From Devosia pacifica (lineage in GTDB: Bacteria; Pseudomonadota; Alphaproteobacteria; Rhizobiales; Devosiaceae), in the NCBI RefSeq assembly GCF_014652635.1, contig NZ_BMZE01000002.1, positions 1,096,965 to 1,160,964 of the forward strand: 64,000 bases of DNA, given 5' to 3'. This document shows positions 26,990 to 35,240 of the stretch, piece by piece (within the stretch, counting starts at the first letter, position 1; each line of letters starts with the position of its first letter). The notes under the pieces were generated by a model that searched no databases, was not told the DNA's origin, and worked only from the letters and a program-made list of their open reading frames with translations. A program made the position numbers and the translations under genes.

Positions 26990-28047
26990 CGCGAGCGGAT
27001 TTCACGGGCCGCTGCATCGCGGTCAGACTGCCCGTTCGGCGAACCTTCACCATCGTCCGGTTCGGCAAAACGCTGTATTCTCTCAAAGAGACTTTCCGGC
27101 TCGTTTTCCGGACTGTTCGTTTGTGGCGCCGGTCCACGAACCACGTCTCCGACCGTCTCGGCAATGTCGAGCAACCGCCGCCGCATTTCCGGCGCGTTCT
27201 GTCTGACAGCATGCGGATCGTCGGCAATATCCGCCTCGAACGCTGCGATCTGTCGTTGCAGATTATCCTCGATATCTTCGCGGCCCAGGCGTTCCGCAAG
27301 CAATTCATCGCGGTTGCGGTCTCCGGCTGACGGTGCTTCTGCTTCGATGAAAGAGTCCAGCCGATCGGCTGCAGCGGACAGGTCCGATCCGGCCGTTTCA
27401 GCATCGTGCGTCTGAGAGTCGGCAATTGGAGGCTGCCGGGTGCCGGGGTTATCCGTCTCCATCTCCGCTGAAGCGATGTAACGTCGCAGCGCCGACAACT
27501 CGTTGAGAAGGCGGCTGACATCATGTTCATAGTCGCCGCTGAGCGAGCGCTCTATGCCTTCAGGGGGTATGTCGGCTTCGAGAATCTGGTGCAGCTGCGC
27601 AAGTTCCTCGGATCGTTCCGCATCGACTTGAGCGCGTTGTTCGAGATCCTGCAGCAATTCGGCGATCTCGCTCTCGCGCACGCTCAGTTGCTGTTGTGTG
27701 TCCTCAAGCCGGCTTTCCAGCGCTTCTATGATTTCTGCGCTGTCTCTGTGCTCGGTGCGAAGGCTAGTGAGGTCCGTGCGCTTGCGGTCTGCCTCACCCA
27801 TCTCCTCGGCCAGGCGCTCGCGCAGATGTTCGTTTTGCTGCTCTAGCCGGCGGACAGTCAGGGCGAATTCCGAACGCAGCTGATCCTTGTCGGCACGAAA
27901 CTCAGCAAGCGTCATTGGTGTCGCCGCTTCGATGCGACGGCGGGTGAGCCGGACCGCGCGGCGCCAGACCGCAGGCATGATGATCAGCGCCATCAGTGCC
28001 GAAGCCAGCGCCCCGAGCGCGAAATACATGATGTTCTCGATCGGCAT
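26986..28047 (-). CDS. Membrane-anchored coiled-coil protein, unknown
   Basis: A 353-residue protein. One membrane helix at residues 8-26 (YFALGALASALMALIIMP) is followed by basic residues and a long coiled coil from about 45 to 205, rich in Glu, Arg and Leu. The C-terminal third is acidic and probably disordered. ATG 28047 has GGAG nine bases upstream; the longer frame is not needed. The architecture suggests a scaffold or spacer at the inner membrane. No domain is recognised. Confidence 0.72.
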   Translation of the reverse strand: MPIENIMYFALGALASALMALIIMPAVWRRAVRLTRRRIEAATPMTLAEFRADKDQLRSEFALTVRRLEQQNEHLRERLAEEMGEADRKRTDLTSLRTEHRDSAEIIEALESRLEDTQQQLSVRESEIAELLQDLEQRAQVDAERSEELAQLHQILEADIPPEGIERSLSGDYEHDVSRLLNELSALRRYIASAEMETDNPGTRQPPIADSQTHDAETAGSDLSAAADRLDSFIEAEAPSAGDRNRDELLAERLGREDIEDNLQRQIAAFEADIADDPHAVRQNAPEMRRRLLDIAETVGDVVRGPAPQTNSPENEPESLFERIQRFAEPDDGEGSPNGQSDRDAAAREIRSR

Positions 28048-28206
28048 TGACTGCTCCGCCTTTCGCAAGCCCAGCTCCTGGCCAGCGACATGGGTATTCA
28101 ACTAACGCGCATCCGCCGTTCCTGGTCGCGCGTCAAGTCTACCTCTTAGCGTGTTGTGTGCCATCGCACCAACAAGCGGCGTTCCAGCGGAGAAGGCGAA
28201 CCCTGA

Positions 28207-28776
28207 TCAGAAGGGATTCCAGGTCGGCTGCTGGGTAAAGTTCAAATACCCGAGATTGACGCCGAGCCGGGCACCCACACCCGAGCGGATCGGCACCATG
28301 ACGACAGTTTCACCGCGCAGAACTGTCATGCCAAAGCCCCCAACTACGTAGGCGGAACCGGCGATGCCGCCGAAGCGGCCATAGACGTCCTGGATGGAAC
28401 TGAGATTGTAGACCAGAACCATCACCCGGGAGCCGTCACCGCCGACATCGAAGCCGACGCTCGGCCCTTGCCAGAAAAGCGGCACCTGACCGGCATTGCG
28501 TGTGTAAAGCATGCCTTCGCCGTATCGTGCGCCCGCGAACAGAGCGCCACCGGCTTCTTCTCCAAGGATGTAGCCGTTCGGCAGGCCGAACTGAGAGACG
28601 GCGCGCTCGACGACAGAGGCGAGGCCCTGAGAAATGGAGCCGAAAAACGCACTGCCGCGCTGGACGAGTTCATCGCTCGAATAGCTGTCGCTGACCGAGC
28701 CCTGAGCCATTGCAGGCGCGAGGCTGCCGAACACAAGCGTGAACAGGATGAGCAGGCGGACGAGTGCAATGCGCAT
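28207..28776 (-). CDS. eipA: Envelope integrity protein EipA (DUF1134)
   Basis: A 189-residue periplasmic protein with a signal peptide ending APAMAQ near residue 25. The mature part matches DUF1134: FGLPNGYILGEEAGGAL near 63, VGFDVGGDGSRVMVLVYNL near 107 and a VPIRSGVGARLGVNLGYL C-terminus. EipA in Brucella supports envelope integrity and is activated by CtrA. Here it sits one gene from chpT and 3.5 kb from ctrA, the Brucella-like arrangement. AGGAG precedes the ATG. A near-consensus CtrA box (CTAA-N7-TTAA) lies about 120 bases upstream at 28895. Confidence 0.88.
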   Translation of the reverse strand: MRIALVRLLILFTLVFGSLAPAMAQGSVSDSYSSDELVQRGSAFFGSISQGLASVVERAVSQFGLPNGYILGEEAGGALFAGARYGEGMLYTRNAGQVPLFWQGPSVGFDVGGDGSRVMVLVYNLSSIQDVYGRFGGIAGSAYVVGGFGMTVLRGETVVMVPIRSGVGARLGVNLGYLNFTQQPTWNPF

Positions 28777-28863
28777 GCGGCGGCTCCTTGTTTATCGCGG
28801 CAGGCTTTACGAAGCGCTCAAGTTTCGGCTCTAGAATGGCCGATACCTCTGTTGGCAGCCTGC

Positions 28864-29370
28864 ATGTCGATTGGTGCGATGATGCCTCAAATCTCTAAAC
28901 AAATCTTAACCATGGTGCTGATTGGCTGGGCTTTGTACATGCCAGGCGTCAGCATGGGGCAGACGAAGTTTCCTCCGGTCGATACCAACCCACTAACGGG
29001 GGTTGCGCTCGATGGGTACGACCCCGTTTCGTATTTCACCGAGGCCGAGCCGCTATTGGGCAGCGAGGAGTTCGAGTTGATGTGGGCTGGTGTGCCATGG
29101 CACTTTGCCAATGGTGCCAACATGGCGATTTTCGAGCGGGCACCGGAGGTTTACGCACCGCAATATGGCGGGCACGGCGCAATGGGAATGGCGCGCGGTT
29201 TTCTGGCGCAGGGGGATCCGCGCTATTACGCAGTGTTCAAGCAGCGATTGTTCATTTTCTATTCTGCTGCCAACCGCGAGGCCTTTCTGCTGGCGCCGGA
29301 CGCCGCCGCCCTTGAAGGGCAGGTGAAATGGCGCGACCTGACCGGTGCCGAGATTGCTGCAGAGCGTTGA
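28864..29370 (+). CDS. YHS-like domain exported protein
   Basis: A 168-residue protein with a hydrophobic N-terminus that looks like a signal peptide (ILTMVLIGWALYMPGVSMGQ) and a YHS-type domain: LDGYDPVSYF near residue 48, WAGVPWHFANGANMAIFE near 73 and YAPQYGGHGAMGMARG near 98. In most YHS proteins the third motif carries a cysteine after the glycines; here it is Gly, so metal binding through that residue is lost. Starts at 28864, 28879 and 28882 are all possible; none has a good ribosome site. Confidence 0.75.
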   Translation: MSIGAMMPQISKQILTMVLIGWALYMPGVSMGQTKFPPVDTNPLTGVALDGYDPVSYFTEAEPLLGSEEFELMWAGVPWHFANGANMAIFERAPEVYAPQYGGHGAMGMARGFLAQGDPRYYAVFKQRLFIFYSAANREAFLLAPDAAALEGQVKWRDLTGAEIAAER

Positions 29371-29438
29371 TTGCCCCGTAACCCTATGTGGCTAATCTTG
29401 GTCCACTGATTCTATTTCATGAGCTTGCGGAGAGCAGA

Positions 29439-30113
29439 ATGGCTGAAATCATCACGCTGGGGGAAACGGATCTGGCGGCCATGCTGTGCTCCAGGGTGTG
29501 CCATGACCTGATCAATCCGATTGGCGCGATCGGGAATGGGCTGGAAGTTCTCAGCGACCCCGAACAGCAAGAGATGGCGGACAGTGCGCGTGACCTTATT
29601 GCCAGCGCCGCACGTCAGTCGCGGGCCAAGCTCGAATTTGCCCGTCTGGCCTACGGCGCTTCTTCTACCGCGGGCACCGATATTGATACGCGCGAGTGCG
29701 AGCGCGTGGCGCGCATCCTGTTCGACATCGAAAAGGCGGAACTCGACTGGCAGGTGCCGCTAATCCTGCTGCCGAAGCATAAGGCGAAGCTGTTCATGAA
29801 TATGCTGCTGATCACCTCGGCCTCCGTGCCGCGCGGCGGTGACGTCACGGCCGTGATCGAGGGTGCAGAAGGGCAGGAGACCTTCAAGTTCACGGCTACC
29901 AGCAATCCTGAGAAACGTCAGCGCACCGTGATCCCGTCAACCGTTCCGGAACTGCTCGCCGGTTCGCCGCCCGAGGGCGTCGACGCGCGAGGCATCCAGC
30001 CCTTCTACACCGGGCTGTTGGCACGCATGACCGGTATGGAGCTCGATATTGGTATCGAAGACGGCCGTTTTCACTTCACCGCATCGCCGAAGGCGACAGA
30101 AGGCGGCGAATGA
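29439..30113 (+). CDS. chpT: Histidine phosphotransferase ChpT
   Basis: A 224-residue dimeric phosphotransferase that relays phosphate from the hybrid kinase CckA to CtrA and CpdR. The phosphoacceptor is His22 in LCSRVCHDLINPIGAIGNGL, followed by a long helical hairpin and a degenerate ATPase-like domain (residues 95-224) that no longer binds ATP in this family. ATG 29439 has GGAG upstream. Its target CtrA is encoded 2.2 kb downstream on the opposite strand. cckA and cpdR are not in the window. Confidence 0.9.
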   Translation: MAEIITLGETDLAAMLCSRVCHDLINPIGAIGNGLEVLSDPEQQEMADSARDLIASAARQSRAKLEFARLAYGASSTAGTDIDTRECERVARILFDIEKAELDWQVPLILLPKHKAKLFMNMLLITSASVPRGGDVTAVIEGAEGQETFKFTATSNPEKRQRTVIPSTVPELLAGSPPEGVDARGIQPFYTGLLARMTGMELDIGIEDGRFHFTASPKATEGGE

Positions 30114-30150
30114 GGGTGCGTTAGCCTGATGCTAACCATTCGGTAGCGAC

Positions 30151-30171
30151 ATTGCCTCATTGTGAGGCAAT
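30151..30171 (+). other. Hairpin between chpT and the response regulator
   Basis: A perfect 9-10-bp stem (ATTGCCTCA / TGAGGCAAT, loop TTG) lies 38 bases after chpT and 45 before the response regulator. It has no U-tract. A TTAG-N7-CTAA element at 30121-30135, a doubly mismatched CtrA box, lies just upstream. Confidence 0.45.
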
Positions 30172-30215
30172 GGCGTCTATCAAGGTCCAGGGGCCAGCGT
30201 CCAAGGGGGCAACTC

Positions 30216-30575
30216 ATGAAATCTTGTCTCATCGTCGATGACTCGAGCGTCGTGCGTAAAGTCGCGCGCCGCATTCTCGAAGAGATGGATTTCGTAATCG
30301 ACGAAGCCGAGGACGGTCAGGAGGCGATGGATAAATGTCGCCGCGAAATGCCGGACTGTATCCTGCTCGACTTCAATATGCCGATCATGAGCGGGCTGGA
30401 ATTCTTGAAGCTGTTGCGCGCCTATGAGGGCGGGACTAAACCACGCGTCGTCTACTGCACGATCGAACATGATATCGGCCAGATCGCCCTGGCGCTGAAG
30501 GCGGGGGCGAACGACTACATGATGAAGCCGTTCGACCGCGCTATTCTGGAATCAAAGTTCGAGGTAGGCGCCTAG
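30216..30575 (+). CDS. Single-domain response regulator (CheY-like)
   Basis: A 119-residue receiver with no output domain. The acidic pocket is Asp8-Asp9, phosphoacceptor Asp52 in LLDFNMP and the switch lysine Lys104 in MMKPFD. AGGGGG precedes ATG 30216. Its place right after chpT and near ctrA suggests a role in the cell-cycle phosphorelay or a link to motility, but it is not clearly DivK or CpdR and I do not assign a name. The 5' neighbour hairpin and a CtrA-like element may give it its own promoter. Confidence 0.85.
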   Translation: MKSCLIVDDSSVVRKVARRILEEMDFVIDEAEDGQEAMDKCRREMPDCILLDFNMPIMSGLEFLKLLRAYEGGTKPRVVYCTIEHDIGQIALALKAGANDYMMKPFDRAILESKFEVGA

Positions 30576-30581
30576 GCCCTT

Positions 30582-32105
30582 TTACTGCTGGGCCTCGGCG
30601 TTCGCTTCGTCTTCAGCGGGCGCGCGGACAAATACGCTGCCAGCGAGAATGCAGTTGTCACCTTCCGAAAGCGTGAACCGGCCATCGTCGCCAAGCTCGA
30701 TCAGGCAGACCATCGGGAACACCGCGTCACCAATGTCTCCGCTGACGTCGGTCAGACTCAACTGATCCTCGGCGACCAGATAGTTCCCGGTTACCTCGTC
30801 ACCGGACTGATCCTCAAGCATCGTGAACGTGCCGTCTTCCGTAAACGTCGCGCTCAGCCCGTTGCTCTCGAGAAGGTAATCTCCGGCAAACTGATTGCCC
30901 TGGACCTGCGGTTCAACAGCTTCGCCTGACTCATTGGCAGCCTGCTCCTCAGCAGGCTGCTCTTCCTGATTTACGGCCTGATCGGCAGAACCCTGCTGCT
31001 CGTCTGCATTATTGCCATTTTCCTGCTGACCAGCCTCGGTAGCGTCTTCGCCCGAGTCATTAGGCGCGAGAGCCGCCGGCTGTTCAGCCTCCTGCTGTTC
31101 ACTGGAAGCTGCTTCGTCTTCCTCGACAGCGGCCGCCTCATCGGTCTCGACAGCCTGTTCATCTGATGGCTGCTGCTGCTCACCCTGTGTACGCTGCGCT
31201 TCGCCCTCAGAGGTCTGCTGGTCCTCATTGGTGGTGGCAGTGATTTCCTGCTCGACCTGTTCCAGCTGCTGACTGCGCATTGCGAGATTCTCGGCGAGAT
31301 CGTTGACCTGCTCCTGAAGCTGGTCACGCTGCTGGCGGTACTCCGATACTTCGCTCTCAAGACCGGCACGCTCAGCCTGGAGGTCTGCGACCGCCGCATC
31401 CAGCTGATCACGCTCAGCTGCCAGTTGGTCACGCGTAGCCTGCGCTTCGTTAAGAGCAGAGCGTGCCTGTTCCTCAGCCTGCTGCGCTTCCTGCATGCTC
31501 GTCTGCATCTGCGCGAGGCGCTCGGAATTGGTGGCCGCCTCCTCATTCAGTTGCGCAACCGTCTGCCGGATCTGTGCTTCCTCATTGCGAAGAGTTTCCA
31601 GCCGTTCGCCCACTGCCGACAGCTGATCGCGAGATTGGGCAAGTGTTGCCTGTGCATCTTCGGCTTCTGTAACGGCCTGGGTGCGGCGCTCTTCAGCGCT
31701 TTCCATGTCCTGGCGCGCCTGAGCCAGTTCTTCCTGGCGCGCCGTCAGAGTGTCAGTGACCTGAGCCAGTTCAGTATTCGCGCTCTCGAGCTCGGTCATT
31801 GCCTCGTCGCGCTGAGCGCTGACATCATCCAACTCGGTCTGGGCTGTCTCAAGCTGCGTCTGAAGTTCTTCGTAATTGGTGCCGGCGTTTTCCATCTCGG
31901 TCAGCTGGGTCTGCAACTCGTCTCGTTCGCCTTCCGCCGATGTCAGAGCGGATTGTGCGTCCGCCAACTCGGTCTGGACCGCGCTTTGCTGCGACGCCGA
32001 GCTGCCCCAGAAGATTAGAAAAACCAGCCAGCCGACAACGGCGGCAACGGCCAGCCCTAGAACCAGTGGATCGCGAAAGCGCTGCGAGGTTGAGTTTTCA
32101 GCCAT
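30582..32105 (-). CDS. Membrane-anchored long coiled-coil protein with beta C-terminal domain
   Basis: A 507-residue protein. One membrane helix at residues 13-34 (DPLVLGLAVAAVVGWLVFLIF) is followed by an unbroken coiled coil to about 290, made of Gln/Glu/Ala heptads. An acidic Gln/Glu-rich linker runs to about 405. A C-terminal domain of about 95 residues looks all-beta (GNQFAGDYLLESNGLSATF; FTLSEGDNCILAG), like small lipocalin-type folds. It lies between the response regulator and ctrA and has an EcfG-type promoter 34-59 bases upstream. Function unknown; a stress-induced envelope spacer is a guess. Confidence 0.75.
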   Translation of the reverse strand: MAENSTSQRFRDPLVLGLAVAAVVGWLVFLIFWGSSASQQSAVQTELADAQSALTSAEGERDELQTQLTEMENAGTNYEELQTQLETAQTELDDVSAQRDEAMTELESANTELAQVTDTLTARQEELAQARQDMESAEERRTQAVTEAEDAQATLAQSRDQLSAVGERLETLRNEEAQIRQTVAQLNEEAATNSERLAQMQTSMQEAQQAEEQARSALNEAQATRDQLAAERDQLDAAVADLQAERAGLESEVSEYRQQRDQLQEQVNDLAENLAMRSQQLEQVEQEITATTNEDQQTSEGEAQRTQGEQQQPSDEQAVETDEAAAVEEDEAASSEQQEAEQPAALAPNDSGEDATEAGQQENGNNADEQQGSADQAVNQEEQPAEEQAANESGEAVEPQVQGNQFAGDYLLESNGLSATFTEDGTFTMLEDQSGDEVTGNYLVAEDQLSLTDVSGDIGDAVFPMVCLIELGDDGRFTLSEGDNCILAGSVFVRAPAEDEANAEAQQ

Positions 32106-32138
32106 AGGAATCCTGCCCCAATTTTGTCACTATTATGC

Positions 32139-32164
32139 AACGCCCGGTTTCGGGCCTTGGTTCC
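32139..32164 (-). promoter_or_regulatory. EcfG-type (general stress) promoter
   Basis: On the minus strand, GGAAC (32164-32160), 17 bases, then CGTT (32142-32139). This is the exact consensus for EcfG, the alphaproteobacterial general-stress sigma factor. It would start transcription about 25 bases before the ATG of the coiled-coil gene at 32105. Confidence 0.65.
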
Positions 32165-32255
32165 GAGCAAAGCAGAAAACCGGGGCGTGGTCCATCAGCC
32201 TCGCACAACTGGTTTGTCAGGGCGATGACAGCGGGGCGTTTGAGGCGCGTTTGGT

Positions 32256-32292
32256 GCAAAAGCAAAAGCGCCGTGCCTGAGGCACAGCGCTT
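32256..32292 (-). terminator. Intrinsic terminator of ctrA
   Basis: A 12-bp stem with one G-U pair (AAGCGC and GTGCC arms, loop TCA), followed on the minus strand by TTTGCTTTTG. It lies 28 bases after the ctrA stop. Confidence 0.88.
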
Positions 32293-32319
32293 GCAAAGTT
32301 CAGCGATTTCGGAACGCCC

Positions 32320-33021
32320 TCAGGCGCTTTCAGAATACTCGTTCTCATCGGGTTCGCGCAGCACATAGCCGCGTCCCCAGACAGTCTCGATGTAATTCTT
32401 CCCGCCTGTCGCCACTGAAAGCTTCTTGCGCAGCTTGCAGATGAACACGTCGATAATCTTCAGTTCCGGCTCGTCCATGCCACCATAGAGATGGTTGAGA
32501 AACATCTCCTTGGTAAGCGTCGTGCCCTTGCGCAGGCTCAACAGCTCCAGCATCTGGTATTCCTTGCCGGTCAGGTGAACGCGCTGACCCATGACCTCGA
32601 CAGTCTTCGTATCAAGGTTAACGTTCAGGTCGCCGGTCTGGATGACAGACTGTGCGTGACCTTTCGAACGTCGGACGATCGCATGGATGCGTGCCACAAG
32701 CTCGTCCTTGTGGAACGGCTTGGTCATATAGTCGTCTGCACCGAACCCAAGGCCACGAACCTTGTCTTCGATCCCCGCAAGACCGGAGAGAATAAGGATC
32801 GGCGTCTGGACCTTCGCAACCCGCAGCGTGCGCAGAACCTCATAGCCGCTCATGTCCGGCAGGTTCAGATCGAGCAGGATGATGTCATAATCATACAGCT
32901 TGCCGAGATCCACACCCTCCTCGCCGAGATCGGTGGTGTAGACGTTGAAGCTTTCCGACTTGAGCATGAGTTCGATGCTCTGCGCGGTTGCGCTGTCGTC
33001 CTCTATCAGGAGTACCCGCAT
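32320..33021 (-). CDS. ctrA: Cell-cycle response regulator CtrA
   Basis: A 233-residue OmpR-type regulator that controls cell-cycle, flagellar and envelope genes and blocks replication initiation in alphaproteobacteria. The receiver has Asp8/Asp9, phosphoacceptor Asp51 in [11 protein letters not shown] and Lys in [10 protein letters not shown]. The DNA-binding winged helix spans about 125-225 ([43 protein letters not shown]), very close to Caulobacter CtrA. Start ATG 33021 follows AAGGGG. The ChpT that phosphorylates it is encoded nearby, and candidate targets in this window include its own promoter, fliF, the porin gene and sciP. Confidence 0.97.
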   Translation of the reverse strand: MRVLLIEDDSATAQSIELMLKSESFNVYTTDLGEEGVDLGKLYDYDIILLDLNLPDMSGYEVLRTLRVAKVQTPILILSGLAGIEDKVRGLGFGADDYMTKPFHKDELVARIHAIVRRSKGHAQSVIQTGDLNVNLDTKTVEVMGQRVHLTGKEYQMLELLSLRKGTTLTKEMFLNHLYGGMDEPELKIIDVFICKLRKKLSVATGGKNYIETVWGRGYVLREPDENEYSESA

Positions 33022-33126
33022 AATATTCCCCTTGCCAATCGTTCCCTGCTGGAACCGGTGAGGCCGCTTCCGCCGAGACAGCCTCGCAACCCGTACTGGG
33101 CATGGACACAATCTAGGCCCTAATAG

Positions 33127-33269
33127 TTAACAAAGTTTAATTCTGATCCGCAATACGCGAAAACGGGTAACCTTGATTAAATGTAACTTACTGAAAGTAT
33201 TAATAAAAATGGCCAATTAATTTTTAAGAAATTGGTTTAAGAAGCCCTTTTAAGCGACTCTCGGGACTC
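33127..33269 (-). promoter_or_regulatory. ctrA promoter region: TTAA cluster and paired GANTC sites
   Basis: This AT-rich stretch lies between divergent ctrA and fliI. It holds eight TTAA tetramers (starts 33127, 33137, 33177, 33200, 33217, 33224, 33237, 33250), a near-consensus CtrA box TTAA-N7-TTAC at 33177-33191, and two GACTC sites (33256 and 33265). GANTC is the CcrM methylation target. Autoregulation by CtrA and methylation-timed firing, as in Caulobacter, are plausible. The same region must also hold the fliI promoter. Confidence 0.6.
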
Positions 33270-33408
33270 TGCCATTCGGGCTCACGTGGGGGAGTGGGGC
33301 GGTTGAAGCGTCTCGCGCAGACAAATGGCCCCAAATGTGCCATTAGCCAAAAATGCTTAACGCCGCGTTACCAAGTGATTCGTTGGCTGATCTGGCAAAG
33401 GGGGCAAG

Positions 33409-34767
33409 GTGACGATGTCAGTCGGCTCGGGTCCTTTGGATATTCGCCCGCTTATCGCCAGCGTCGATGCTATCGATGAGGTGACTGTCTATGGGCGCGT
33501 TAAATCGGTGCAGGGCCTTCTGGTTGAAATCGTCGGGCCGGTGCGCGAGCTCAAGGTGGGCGGCCGGGTGGTGATCGAGACCAGTGGCGGCGAGAACCTC
33601 AAGTGCGAGATTATCGGCTTTCGCGATGGCCATGCGCTGTGTCTGCCGTTCGGGCAGCTCGATGGGGTCAGGCTCGGCTGCAGGGCGGTGTTCCAGCGGC
33701 ACGCGGGTGAAATCTACCCGTCGCACAACTGGCTGGGTCGGGTGGTGAATGCCGAGGGCCTGCCGATCGACCAGAAAGGTGCGTTGCCATCAGGTGCGGC
33801 GCCCTATCCACTAAGAGCGGATCCTTTGCCCGCCCATGAGCGCGTGCGTGTGGGCGACCCGATCGACCTCGGGGTGCGCTCCCTCAATACCTTTACGACG
33901 ATGTGCGATGGCCAACGCATGGGGATTTTTGCCGGCTCGGGCGTCGGCAAGTCTGTGCTTATGTCCATGCTCGCACGGAACACCGAAGTCGACGTCGCGG
34001 TCATCGGACTGATCGGCGAGCGGGGCAGGGAAGTTCACGAGTTTATTCAGGAATACCTCGGTGAAGCCGGACTCTCCCGTGCCGTCGTGGTTGTCGCCAC
34101 TTCGGATGAGGCGGCGCTGATGCGCCGTCAGGCAGCGCTGATGACGATGACCATCGCGGAATATTTCCGCGACCAGGGCGAGCGCGTGCTTTGCATGATG
34201 GACAGTCTCACCCGCTTTGCCATGGCACAGCGCGAAGTGGGCTTGTCGATCGGGGAGCCGCCGACGGCAAAAGGATATCCACCGACAGTTTTTACCGAGT
34301 TGCCGCGGCTGCTGGAACGTGCCGGACCAGGGCGGCAGAACTCCGGTTCCATTACCGGCTTATTTACCGTTTTGGTGGAAGGTGATGACCACAACGAGCC
34401 GATCGCGGATGCCGTACGCGGTATTCTCGACGGGCATATCGTGATGGAGCGCGGTATAGCCGAGCGGGGACGCTACCCGGCGGTGAACGTGCTCCGGTCC
34501 ATTTCGCGGACCATGCCGGGATGCGTGCCGAAAGACTTTCGGCCCGTCCTGTCTCGCGCCCGCGAATTCATGTCGGTGTATGCCGATATGGAGGAACTGA
34601 TCCGTCTCGGGGCGTACCGGAAGGGGTCGGATCCGAAGGTGGATCAGGCGATTGCATTGACGCCGGATCTGGAGGCCTTTTTGAGCCAGGATCCGGACGA
34701 TCAGACCTCGCTGGCGGAAGGCTATCGCCGCTTGGCGGCAATCGTGGGGGCGGAAGGCTCTGGCTAA
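33409..34767 (+). CDS. fliI: Flagellum-specific ATPase FliI
   Basis: A 452-residue AAA-like ATPase of the flagellar type III export apparatus, related to F1-beta. Walker [12 protein letters not shown] near residue 174, [13 protein letters not shown] near 201, Walker [15 protein letters not shown] near 259 and the catalytic stretch [23 protein letters not shown] near 281. GTG 33409 or ATG 33415 are both possible starts. fliJ follows 56 bases later. It is separate from the fliF-flhA operon, as in several rhizobia, and diverges from ctrA. Confidence 0.95.
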   Translation: MTMSVGSGPLDIRPLIASVDAIDEVTVYGRVKSVQGLLVEIVGPVRELKVGGRVVIETSGGENLKCEIIGFRDGHALCLPFGQLDGVRLGCRAVFQRHAGEIYPSHNWLGRVVNAEGLPIDQKGALPSGAAPYPLRADPLPAHERVRVGDPIDLGVRSLNTFTTMCDGQRMGIFAGSGVGKSVLMSMLARNTEVDVAVIGLIGERGREVHEFIQEYLGEAGLSRAVVVVATSDEAALMRRQAALMTMTIAEYFRDQGERVLCMMDSLTRFAMAQREVGLSIGEPPTAKGYPPTVFTELPRLLERAGPGRQNSGSITGLFTVLVEGDDHNEPIADAVRGILDGHIVMERGIAERGRYPAVNVLRSISRTMPGCVPKDFRPVLSRAREFMSVYADMEELIRLGAYRKGSDPKVDQAIALTPDLEAFLSQDPDDQTSLAEGYRRLAAIVGAEGSG

Positions 34768-34823
34768 GACTATTCGGTGGGTGCCAGCCCGCCGGGGACC
34801 TTGGGGTGTAAGGAGTACAGGTC

Positions 34824-35234
34824 GTGAAATCGCGTAGCGAGAGCCTCATTCGGCTCAAGAAATTTCAGGTCGATGAGAAGCGTCGGCAACTGACGCAGAT
34901 TGAAATGATGGTCGCCGACTTCGAGCGCATGGCGACCGAGCTCGATCAGCAAATCGAGATCGAGCATCAAAAGACCGGTATCTCCGACGTCGCGCATTTT
35001 GCGTATTCAACCTTTGCCAAGGCCGCTGCCCAACGTCGCGACAATCTCCTCGCGTCGGCGAACGACATGCGTCACAAGCTCGAAGCAGCTCAGGACGCGC
35101 TTGCCGAGGCTGTCGAGGACCTCAAGAAGGTCGAACTGCTGGATCAGCGCGAAACCCAGCGCGAAAGCGATGAACGGGCGCGCGAGGAACAAGCCGGCTA
35201 CGACGAAATTGCCCGCCTGCGCCAGTTCAAGTAG
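34824..35234 (+). CDS. fliJ: Flagellar export protein FliJ
   Basis: A 136-residue, almost wholly helical protein, forming the antiparallel coiled coil expected for FliJ, which couples the FliI ring to the export gate FlhA. GTG start with AGGAG nine bases upstream. The position directly after fliI and the charged heptad pattern support the call; sequence conservation in this family is always low. It converges with the PRC-barrel gene six bases away. Confidence 0.85.
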   Translation: MKSRSESLIRLKKFQVDEKRRQLTQIEMMVADFERMATELDQQIEIEHQKTGISDVAHFAYSTFAKAAAQRRDNLLASANDMRHKLEAAQDALAEAVEDLKKVELLDQRETQRESDERAREEQAGYDEIARLRQFK

Positions 35235-35240
35235 CTCCGA

